Made by a program: the position numbers and the translations under genes
From: Spirochaetia bacterium
GTDB lineage: Bacteria > Spirochaetota > Spirochaetia > Treponematales > Breznakiellaceae
DNA: 9,951 bases
NCBI GenBank assembly: GCA_025997495.1
Contig: BNUR01000108.1
Location: 1 to 9,951 of the forward strand
Direction of reading: 5' to 3'
The notes under the pieces: model-generated
Seen by the model: the letters and a program-made list of their open reading frames with translations, nothing else
The model's database searches: none
Told to the model about the DNA's origin: nothing
Shown: positions 4,405-9,951 of the stretch, one piece after another
Position numbering within the stretch: the stretch's first letter is position 1
How the letters are laid out: the number at the start of each line of letters is the position of its first letter

Positions 4405-5544
4405 ATGATACCGGTAGTGATTTCGTTAACATTCCTGCTGCTTACGGGCAGCCTCGCGTTTGTACCCTTTGTTACCCGGAGAACAGAACTGTTCGGGGTG
4501 ACCATTCCAATAGCGGCATGGGGCAATGAGGAATGCCGCCGGCTCCGTGCTTCCTACCGGGACCGGGCACTCGGCCTTGGGGTAGTGTTTACCGCCGCCG
4601 CTGCCCTGGGGAGCGCTTTTTTACCGCTGGATACCGCAGTAGGTCTGGTGTTTTTTATTCTTGCCATGGCGCTGTATATGGTGATATGTTTTGCCCTGTA
4701 CCTTGCGCGGCATCGGAGGGCAAAAAAGCTCAAGGCCGAATTGGGCTATAGTATGGAAGGAAACCCGGGGGTAGTAGTGGTGGATACGAACCCGCCGCAG
4801 AGGGATAGCCTTTCCCCGTACTGGCTCCTGCTGTATCCGGTGATACCGGCGCTAACCATCCTGGGGATTATGCTTGTATGGCCCTATGCGCCGGATCCTA
4901 TCCCCCTGCACTATGGCCTTGACGGTATCCCCGACCGGTTTATCGCTAAAACTCCCGGCGCAATAGGGATCATGCTTTTCCCCCAGGTATTACTATTGCT
5001 GATTTTTGCCCTTACTTATCTGCTTGCCCGCAATGCCAAACGGCAGATTGACGCCGGTTCAGCGGAAACTTCCCGGCAGCAGGGGCGGCGTTTCCGGCGT
5101 ATCACCAGTGCGTCCCTGATTTTTGGGGGAGTGCTTCTCGGCGTATATCTGGGGGCTCTGGAGATTTGTATGCTCCTCAATATTGGCTACAAAATAATTA
5201 TGGGGTCATCAATCGGCCTGCTCGTACTGGTTGGCGCCGGTATTGCATTGATGATGTTCTTTGTCGGGCAGGGCGGCAGCAGAATCCCTGTACCGTCAGA
5301 CCAATCGGATCTTAGTCCGGGGGAGAACTCACCCGTAGGTTCCCCCCGTGACGATGACCGGTACTGGAAGCTTGGGCAGTTTTACTGTAACCCTAAAGAT
5401 CCGGCTGTATTTGTGGAAAAACGGTTTGGGGTTGGGTTCACGGTAAATATCGCGCGGCCCGGAGGGTGGATTTTCCTGGCAGGGATTCTCATAATTATTG
5501 CGGGCAGTATTGTTCTTGCGGTTGTTCGGGATTGGCATTTATAA
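4405..5544 (+). CDS. DUF1648/DUF5808 integral membrane protein
   Basis: This 379-residue polytopic membrane protein starts after an excellent ribosome-binding site (AAGGAGGA). About eight hydrophobic segments are visible: near 3-22, 56-74, 78-100, 139-160, 186-208, 235-258, 266-288 and 354-374. Between segments four and five is the DUF1648 signature DPIPLHYGLDGIPDRFIAKTPG (164-185). Near the C-terminus, YWKLGQFYCNPKDPAVFVEKRFGVGFTVNIARP (320-352) matches DUF5808. The combination resembles Firmicute and spirochaete proteins paired with YtrA-type regulators. The biochemical role of these domains is not established; envelope-stress or antimicrobial-peptide response has been suggested for related operons, but nothing here proves it. 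It is the last gene of the gntR operon. Confidence 0.9.
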   Translation: MIPVVISLTFLLLTGSLAFVPFVTRRTELFGVTIPIAAWGNEECRRLRASYRDRALGLGVVFTAAAALGSAFLPLDTAVGLVFFILAMALYMVICFALYLARHRRAKKLKAELGYSMEGNPGVVVVDTNPPQRDSLSPYWLLLYPVIPALTILGIMLVWPYAPDPIPLHYGLDGIPDRFIAKTPGAIGIMLFPQVLLLLIFALTYLLARNAKRQIDAGSAETSRQQGRRFRRITSASLIFGGVLLGVYLGALEICMLLNIGYKIIMGSSIGLLVLVGAGIALMMFFVGQGGSRIPVPSDQSDLSPGENSPVGSPRDDDRYWKLGQFYCNPKDPAVFVEKRFGVGFTVNIARPGGWIFLAGILIIIAGSIVLAVVRDWHL

Positions 5545-5588
5545 AAACAGATCCGGCTGCCTGTCCCCGAAGTAAGCCCCCAGGGGTT

Positions 5589-5602
5589 CCCATTTTAATG
5601 GG
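5589..5602. other. Short hairpin between convergent genes
   Basis: CCCATTTTAATGGG can fold into a small stem between the membrane-protein gene (plus) and the flavodiiron gene (minus). A nearby CCCCAGGGG (5577-5585) is also self-complementary. Neither is followed by a T-run on either strand, so calling it a terminator would be weak. It remains the only structure in this 96-bp gap. Confidence 0.35.
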
Positions 5603-5640
5603 TATAAAAAAGCTAAAGTTTCAGGCCGATGTGTGCATGA

Positions 5641-6855
5641 CTAACCCGCCAGCACTGCCCGTGCCAATTCCCGCCCCTTCTCCTCCAGGCTCGCCAGCAT
5701 AGCTTCGTCCGGCATCCCCGCCCATTCCCGGCTTTCCAGGCTTGTCCACTTCAGGGGTTCGATGGCGGCCTCGTAGTCCTTTTTGGCCCCCCCGACCCAG
5801 CCCCATGACCCGATCCGCAGCGCCGTTTTCCCGGTGATATGCTTACGCCGAAAGATGTCCAGTACATAGGCCATAGGGGGAAACATGGCGTACTCGTAGG
5901 TGGGCATGGCGATAACCAGACCGGTGCTCTTGTAGGCATCCGCCAAAACCCAGGACACATTTTCGTCCGGAATCCGGTGGATAGAGTAAGGAACACCCTC
6001 GCTTTCGATGCCCCGGATTACCGCGTCCACCCCCCGTTTGGTATTGCCGTACATAGACCCCCAGATGATAGCGATTTCCTTTTCGGCGGGCCCTTTGGCA
6101 TAGGCAGCGTACTTGAGGTAACGGGCGATGATCTGCTTCGGATCCCTGCGCCAAACAATGCCGTGGCTGGGGGCGATACATTTGATATCTAATCCGGAAA
6201 CCTTCTCCACCGCTTTTTCTACAAAACTTGAAAAGGACGCCACGATATTGGCATAATAGCGAAGGCTTTCTTTTTCAAAGGCCGCATGTTCCGCCTCGTT
6301 ATATTCATCTTCAAAAATCCGATCCCCCAGGATGCCGTAGGAACCGAAGGCGTCACAGGGAAAAAGCGTCCCGGATTCACCATCCCAGGTAACCATGGTT
6401 TCCGGCCAGTGGATATTCGGGGTCTCCCGGAAGGTCAGAACCTTGCCCTTCCCCAGATCCAGGGTTTCCCCATCCTTTACCGCCCGCAGCCCATCCTCTA
6501 TTTTATAGAAAGTTTTAACCAGATTTATCCCCTTGGCCGTGGCAATAATCTTCGCATTGGGACTTTTTTGCCGGAATTCCCGGAGCCAGCCTGTATGATC
6601 CGGTTCCAGGTGGTTCAGAATAAGGTAATCGACCTGGTCAAAGCTGATACCGATAGAGGTCAATTCATCCTCAAGCTGCCCCGGGGCGCCACTCCAGTCA
6701 CGGACAAGATCGATGAGGGCAATTTTTTCACCCTTTACGATATACGAGTTCAGGGAAACACCCTGGGGAATAGGCCAAATCCCTTCAAAAAGGTCAGGCG
6801 CTTCGATGTCCGCATGGAGACAGTAAACAGAATCAGAAATAGTATGTGCTTTCAT
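5641..6855 (-). CDS. Flavodiiron protein (A-type flavoprotein, O2/NO reductase)
   Basis: This 404-residue cytoplasmic enzyme reduces O2 to water and/or NO to N2O, protecting anaerobes. The metallo-beta-lactamase-like domain (about 1-250) keeps the full diiron set: His82, Glu84, Asp86 and His87 in NHLEPDHTG, His149 in NIHWPE, Asp168 in PCDAFG and His231 in PSHG. The flavodoxin domain (about 258-400) binds FMN through GSMYGNTK (266-273) and MPTYEYAMFPP (317-327). There is no C-terminal rubredoxin, so electrons must come from a separate rubredoxin or similar donor. GAGG lies 4 bp before the ATG. It follows cheY on the same strand after 108 bp. It is known in the literature as FprA/ROO; oxygen versus NO preference cannot be read from the sequence. 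Confidence 0.95.
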   Translation of the reverse strand: MKAHTISDSVYCLHADIEAPDLFEGIWPIPQGVSLNSYIVKGEKIALIDLVRDWSGAPGQLEDELTSIGISFDQVDYLILNHLEPDHTGWLREFRQKSPNAKIIATAKGINLVKTFYKIEDGLRAVKDGETLDLGKGKVLTFRETPNIHWPETMVTWDGESGTLFPCDAFGSYGILGDRIFEDEYNEAEHAAFEKESLRYYANIVASFSSFVEKAVEKVSGLDIKCIAPSHGIVWRRDPKQIIARYLKYAAYAKGPAEKEIAIIWGSMYGNTKRGVDAVIRGIESEGVPYSIHRIPDENVSWVLADAYKSTGLVIAMPTYEYAMFPPMAYVLDIFRRKHITGKTALRIGSWGWVGGAKKDYEAAIEPLKWTSLESREWAGMPDEAMLASLEEKGRELARAVLAG

Positions 6856-6929
6856 GTTGCCTCACAGTATATCATTTAAAAAAAACCCCACCTGTGAAGA
6901 AAATTTCATGGAAAGAGGGGGTACAAAAT

Positions 6930-6957
6930 ACCGTATCGGTCAAGGCCGAAACAGCCT
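6930..6957 (-). terminator. Weak candidate terminator after cheY
   Basis: On the minus strand after the cheY stop, a small stem AGGC/GCCT and then ACCG-ATA-CGGT lead into ATTTT. The stems are only 4 bp, so termination may be partial, and readthrough into the flavodiiron gene is possible. Confidence 0.25.
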
Positions 6958-6963
6958 GAAAAA

Positions 6964-7401
6964 TCAACTCTTGAGGACAGAAATAACCCGCTCCAGAACC
7001 TTTTTGCGATCCAGAGGCTTAACAATATAGCTCTTGGCGCCCATAAGCAGGCATTTTTTGACAACATCCTCTTTCCCCAGGGCGCTGACCATGATTACCC
7101 GGGCATTTTTATCGAACTCCAGTATCTTCTCCAGCGCGGAAACACCGTCCATTACGGGCATGGTGATGTCCATGGTAACCAAATCAACGTTTGGATGCAT
7201 TTCCTTGTACTTTTCCACACCCTGAGCACCATCTGCGGCGGTTCCCGCGACTTCAAAACCTTCGGACGTAAAAATCTGCCCAAGCTGCTTCGCAATAAAC
7301 ATGGAATCATCGACTACAAGAACCCGAAAAGACCCACCTTCAGGTTTTTGCCCTTCGGGAGACTTTTCATTCATACTGGGCATATCACCTTTAGCTATCA
7401 T
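6964..7401 (-). CDS. cheY: CheY-like chemotaxis response regulator
   Basis: A single receiver domain of 145 residues with a 25-residue N-terminal extension, similar to treponemal CheY. Acidic pocket Asp31-Asp32 (VVDDS), phosphoacceptor Asp78 (TMDITMP), switch Ser106 (VSALGK), Tyr125 and Lys128 (IVKPLD) are all present, so it should accept phosphate from CheA. There is no output domain. Phospho-CheY binds the flagellar motor switch. AGGAG 9 bp before the ATG supports this start. The gene has its own promoter (TTGACT, 17 bp, TACAGT). In Treponema cheY often lies with cheA, cheW and cheX; here it sits alone between dus and a flavodiiron gene. A non-chemotactic single-domain regulator remains possible. 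Confidence 0.88.
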   Translation of the reverse strand: MIAKGDMPSMNEKSPEGQKPEGGSFRVLVVDDSMFIAKQLGQIFTSEGFEVAGTAADGAQGVEKYKEMHPNVDLVTMDITMPVMDGVSALEKILEFDKNARVIMVSALGKEDVVKKCLLMGAKSYIVKPLDRKKVLERVISVLKS

Positions 7402-7425
7402 GCGGTACGCTCCTCTTCTTCATAT

Positions 7426-7454
7426 ACTGTATGGCATCGCATATTACAAGTCAA
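7426..7454 (-). promoter_or_regulatory. cheY promoter
   Basis: On the minus strand TTGACT (7454-7449) and TACAGT (7431-7426) are separated by 17 bp, 25 bp upstream of the cheY start codon. The -35 box overlaps the first bases of a hairpin that precedes dus on the other strand. Confidence 0.6.
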
Positions 7455-7490
7455 GGGGCTATTCCTTCATTTGGAAGAACCCGCCCCTTG
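7452..7490 (+). promoter_or_regulatory. Hairpin abutting the dus start codon
   Basis: CAAGGGGC (7452-7459) pairs perfectly with GCCCCTTG (7483-7490). An inner CTTC (7465-7468) pairs with GAAG (7474-7477). The ATG at 7492 follows one base later. If this ATG is used, the stem would sit on the ribosome-binding region of dus mRNA. No T-run follows, so it is not a terminator. Confidence 0.5.
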
Positions 7491-7491
7491 C

Positions 7492-8547
7492 ATGAATAAA
7501 ATACCTACATACAATACTACCATGGCTGTTCCATTTATGCTAGCGCCCATGGCCGAATTGAGTCACCGCCCACTCCGGGAATTGATAGAACATTTTGGCG
7601 GCTGTGACGAGTACTTCACCGAAATGATCAGCGCCGGCGCCCTCATTGGCAACGGCCCCTTCGAGTCCTTCTACACTGATAACGGCCCCTGCCCCGGGAA
7701 ACTGGTCTACCAACTGGTGGGTGCTGATCCCGGCCAATTAGCCGCCGCCGCCGCCCTCCTGGATCGCCTGGACTGCAAGGGCATCGATATCAATATGGGC
7801 TGTTCCGCCCCGGCCATTACCCGCACTGGCGCCGGTGTCCGCTGGATGGCCGACCCGGATCGTGCCGCCGCCATGATAGCCCAAGTCCGGGCCATTACCC
7901 ACCGTCGGCTCAGCGTAAAACTCCGTATCGGCATGGAGGACAACTTCGACTACCTGGTTACGTTCTGCCGCCGTTTGGAATCCGAGGGGGTGGAACTTAT
8001 CACCCTGCACCCCCGCACGGGCCGGGAAAAGTTCAAGCGCCGTGCCCGCTGGGAATACGTGGACGCCCTCCATGCCGCACTGGGGATCCCCGTGGCAGGT
8101 AACGGGGACATAGCCGGTACGGAAGACCTGGTCCGCCGGGCCGCCTCCGGCTGCTGTGACGCTGCCACCTACGATGGGGTCATGGTTGGCAGGGCGGCGG
8201 TCCGCGCCCCTTGGATTTTCGCCGCGGCCAAAAAGGTAACCGGCGCCATTTTAGCGTGCCCTCAAGCAAATGACGCTGCCAGTAGTATGGATGGTGTTGA
8301 TGACATTGACCTGGAGGAAGTCGGCCTGCGGTTCCTGGATCTTTTGGCGAAATACCAGCCGCCGGAGTTCCACATCAGCCGGGCGCGGCGTTTTTTCAAC
8401 TATTTTTGCGATAACTTGAAGTGGGGAACCTACGTGAAAAACCTGCTGAACCGGGAGACGGCGCTTGGCGGCATAGCAAAGACATGGCCGGCGTACTTTA
8501 GGGAGCATCCGGAAGATCGGGAAACTAAAGCCCCAGCGCTTTTCTGA
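7492..8547 (+). CDS. tRNA-dihydrouridine synthase
   Basis: This FMN-dependent enzyme (351 residues from this start) reduces uridine to dihydrouridine in the tRNA D-loop. The TIM-barrel N-terminus FMLAPMAELSHRPLREL (15-31) is followed by DINMGCSAPAITRTGAG (99-115) with catalytic Cys104; the usual Pro after the Gly-Cys is Ser here. Lys143 (VKLRIG), His173 (LHPRTG), GNGDI (203-207) and MVGRAAV (231-237) supply FMN and substrate contacts. The C-terminal helical domain includes RARRFFNYFCDNL. Residues 250-275 form a poorly conserved insert. The start is uncertain: ATG 7492 has a hairpin and no clear SD, and ATG 7522 would give MAVPFML. Which Dus subgroup it is cannot be fixed. Its 3' end overlaps adk tail-to-tail by 23 bp. 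Confidence 0.92.
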   Translation: MNKIPTYNTTMAVPFMLAPMAELSHRPLRELIEHFGGCDEYFTEMISAGALIGNGPFESFYTDNGPCPGKLVYQLVGADPGQLAAAAALLDRLDCKGIDINMGCSAPAITRTGAGVRWMADPDRAAAMIAQVRAITHRRLSVKLRIGMEDNFDYLVTFCRRLESEGVELITLHPRTGREKFKRRARWEYVDALHAALGIPVAGNGDIAGTEDLVRRAASGCCDAATYDGVMVGRAAVRAPWIFAAAKKVTGAILACPQANDAASSMDGVDDIDLEEVGLRFLDLLAKYQPPEFHISRARRFFNYFCDNLKWGTYVKNLLNRETALGGIAKTWPAYFREHPEDRETKAPALF

Positions 8548-9154
8548 AATTTTCCACCACCAGATCCACCGTAGGCCGGGCGTCAACTTCTACTAGAAGC
8601 CCCTTTTTGCGGTAGTAGTCGATCAGCGGCGCAGTCTGTTCCCGGTAGACCTCCAGCCGCTCCTGAATGGCTTTTTCTCTGTCGTCATCCCGGGTGTAGA
8701 TCTCTCCGCCGCAGGTGTCACAGATATCAGCCTTTTTGGGCGGGTTAAAGGTAGCGTGGTAGGTGAAGCCGCATTTCCGGCAGATCCGGCGGCCGCTTAA
8801 GCGTTCCAGTACCAAGGCGTCGCTTAGGTCCAGGTCAACCGCCTTATCTACGGTAGAAAACCCATCCAGAGCTTCCGCCTGGGGAATAGTTCGGGGGAAT
8901 CCGTCCAGAATATAGCCCTGCCGGGCATCCGCCTGGGCAAGCCGTTCCTTGACCATTTCGATGGTGATGCGGTCACTCACCAGATGCCCCGCGTCAATTA
9001 TCGCTTTAACCCGGAGCCCCAGGAAGCTTTTTGTGGCAATGGCGGCACGGAAAATTGCACCGGTGGAAATATGGGGAACCTTGAGGATATCCACTACCCT
9101 GGCGGCCAAGGTTCCCTTCCCCGATCCCGGGGGGCCTAAGAAAATTAACTTCAT
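8525..9154 (-). CDS. adk: Adenylate kinase (zinc-lid type)
   Basis: This enzyme catalyses ATP + AMP = 2 ADP. From MKLIFLGPPG it is 209 residues. The P-loop GPPGSGKGT is at 7-15. The AMP-binding stretch HISTGAIFR (28-36) has Ala where the family usually has Asp (TGD). DGFPRT is at 84-89. The long lid carries four zinc-type cysteines (125, 128, 145, 148; CRKCG and CDTCG), followed by TRDDDREKAIQERLEVY. Two further in-frame ATGs lie upstream at 9172 and 9163. The 9172 start has a slightly better AGG, but the family consensus favours 9154. The upstream toxin remnant ends at 9182. The 3' end overlaps dus by 23 bp on the opposite strand. Confidence 0.95.
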   Translation of the reverse strand: MKLIFLGPPGSGKGTLAARVVDILKVPHISTGAIFRAAIATKSFLGLRVKAIIDAGHLVSDRITIEMVKERLAQADARQGYILDGFPRTIPQAEALDGFSTVDKAVDLDLSDALVLERLSGRRICRKCGFTYHATFNPPKKADICDTCGGEIYTRDDDREKAIQERLEVYREQTAPLIDYYRKKGLLVEVDARPTVDLVVENFRKALGL

Positions 9155-9181
9155 ATAGCCCATATTAGCCATATTCGGAAC

Positions 9182-9400
9182 CTATATCAAGCTGACGAAG
9201 GCTGAGCGGCCTTTGCGCTGCCATTTTCCGTTATTTCTGCAGATTTTTTTTACCAAAAAGGTCGGAATGTGTTCCCGTCCGAGGGGCTTTTCTTCCAGAA
9301 GAGTCTGTATCACCGCATCCAGCAGCGTTATATCAAGCCCCCGCCTTATTGCCAATTTGTATTCCTTCCGGTACCGGGCGGTAGTAGTTAAGGTTAACAT
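9182..9400 (-). pseudogene. C-terminally truncated YafQ-family toxin
   Basis: The first 44 residues (MLTLTTTARYRKEYKLAIRRGLDITLLDAVIQTLLEEKPLGREH) match the YafQ toxin family. His44 aligns with E. coli His50. Homology then stops. The remaining 28 residues (IPTFLVKKICRNNGKW...) lack the second His, the Pro-Asp-Trp motif and the final Arg-Thr-Gly-Thr-His, and no other frame restores them. The gene overlaps the antitoxin by 7 bp (ATGTTAA), the normal operon arrangement. Without the RelE-fold core and catalytic residues it should not cleave mRNA. The foreign tail runs to 9182, close to adk, suggesting a deletion or recombination joined the toxin gene to the adk leader. Confidence 0.75.
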
Positions 9401-9690
9401 TCCGCTGCTAATTCTGCATTTAGCTCCTCCGCCAATTCTTTCGCGCTGGTATACCTTTTTGTTTTAACCGTACCGTTTATTATGTCCCGGGCTTCTTGCA
9501 TGGCAGCCTCGGTTTCGGCGTTATACCGGGGCTGTTTCATCTCAAACGGTAAACCCCCTTCAAGTAAGGATTTTCGAAAAAAAATATTGACCGCATCTGA
9601 GAGGGTTATTCCGAAGGCTGAATAGAGCTTTTCCACCCCTTCCTTCGTTTGCGGGTCTATACGTATGTTTAGGTTGGCAGTTTTGAGCAT
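9394..9690 (-). CDS. dinJ: DinJ/RelB-family antitoxin
   Basis: A 98-residue antitoxin. The ribbon-helix-helix domain spans about 4-45 (ANLNIRIDPQTKEGVEKLYSAFGITLSDAVNIFFRKSL), then the DinJ motif GLPFEM (46-51) and a helical acidic C-terminus. A GAGGT lies 7 bp before the ATG, inside ATTAC-CTC-GTAAT read on the plus strand. It would normally neutralise the YafQ toxin encoded by the overlapping downstream gene, which here is truncated, so this may be an orphan antitoxin still able to autorepress or to act on another toxin such as the one at 1439-1699. Confidence 0.9.
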   Translation of the reverse strand: MLKTANLNIRIDPQTKEGVEKLYSAFGITLSDAVNIFFRKSLLEGGLPFEMKQPRYNAETEAAMQEARDIINGTVKTKRYTSAKELAEELNAELAAEC

Positions 9691-9693
9691 TTC

Positions 9694-9737
9694 ATTACCT
9701 CGTAATAAATTATGGGAATTTGCCTACACATGGTCAA
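9694..9737 (-). promoter_or_regulatory. Promoter and operator of the DinJ operon
   Basis: The minus strand has TTGACC (9737-9732), a 17-bp spacer and CATAAT (9714-9709), each one base from consensus. Between the -10 box and the ATG, ATTAC-CTC-GTAAT (9694-9706) is a perfect inverted repeat over the ribosome-binding site. It is the best operator candidate and is shared in part with the other TA operon. Confidence 0.65.
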
Positions 9738-9814
9738 TACACCGCAGCAATTCTAAATTTACCCTGAATCGACAAGTCCGCCATCGGTATAGAGAAAGAC
9801 GAGGAAAGCAGACC

Positions 9815-9951
9815 ATGAATCGTAGTAAGCGAAACGCAGGCAAAATCGCATGGCTTCAAAAAAAGCTACCCGTGTGGAACAGGATGCGCGGGCTTTTTGA
9901 TAGTCGGTGTCGCAATAATCCAGGATGGTATGAAACTGGAAGGCTATCAGG
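9815..9951 (+). CDS. Partial ORF running off the window, unidentified
   Basis: ATG 9815 is preceded by GAGGAAAG at a spacing of about 9 bp and opens a frame without stops for 45 codons to the window end (MNRSKRNAGKIAWLQKKLPV...). The visible part is basic, with many Lys and Arg residues, and has no signal peptide. I do not recognise it. The 77 bp between it and the divergent DinJ promoter could hold its own promoter, but none is clear. Confidence 0.4.
   Translation, partial: MNRSKRNAGKIAWLQKKLPVWNRMRGLFDSRCRNNPGWYETGRLS

Noticed and set aside
5839..6192. 117-codon plus-strand ORF antisense to the flavodiiron gene
   Set aside because: It lies wholly within a gene with all catalytic motifs, has no ribosome-binding site, and its composition mirrors the real frame. 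The same holds for the antisense frames at 6286-6879 and 7738-8073.
7195..7491. N-terminal extension of the dus frame to 7195
   Set aside because: It runs antisense through cheY and its promoter, and the family similarity starts only near residue 13 of the shorter protein.
9738..9814. Possible tRNA or small RNA between dinJ and the last ORF
   Set aside because: No cloverleaf arms or TTCRANY T-loop pattern could be found.

Overview
The window looks like a chromosomal segment of a mid-GC spirochaete, most probably a Treponema of the termite-gut type. The best clue is the CheY, whose extended N-terminus and VLVVDDSMFIAKQLGQIF core resemble treponemal CheY. A lipoprotein with a relaxed lipobox and a zinc-lid adenylate kinase are compatible with this. 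The assignment is inferred from protein character, not from a database search.

Layout. (1) 1-1196: the 3' part of an IS21-family element (istB, with istA presumably just outside the window), followed by about 400 bp of non-coding DNA rich in short repeats. (2) 1197-3968: an accessory patch of small regulators, a YoeB-type toxin-antitoxin pair, two decayed copies of XRE-type regulator genes, and a mirror-image structure. In that mirror, each half holds an XRE gene diverging from a short ORF with almost no mRNA leader, then a ~130-170 bp repeat arm ending in a Shine-Dalgarno (SD) sequence and an ATG. The arms face each other across ~500 bp that encode a putative lipoprotein. (3) 4026-5544: a two-gene operon of a YtrA-type GntR repressor and a DUF1648/DUF5808 membrane protein, with a strong promoter overlapped by an inverted repeat. 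(4) 5641-9172: core functions, namely flavodiiron protein and cheY (both minus), tRNA-dihydrouridine synthase (plus), and adenylate kinase (minus, tail-to-tail with dus). (5) 9182-9737: a second DinJ-type antitoxin whose YafQ-type toxin has lost its catalytic C-terminal half. (6) 9815-end: the start of an unidentified plus-strand ORF.

How the parts relate. The core block links oxygen/NO detoxification (flavodiiron protein), chemotaxis output (CheY), tRNA modification and nucleotide metabolism. The left third and the second antitoxin locus look like a turnover zone: mobile DNA, duplicated regulators, orphaned toxin-antitoxin parts and inverted repeats. Both toxin-antitoxin operons share a 10-bp motif that embeds the ribosome-binding site, which suggests a common autoregulatory leader. 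No tRNA, rRNA or CRISPR array was seen.
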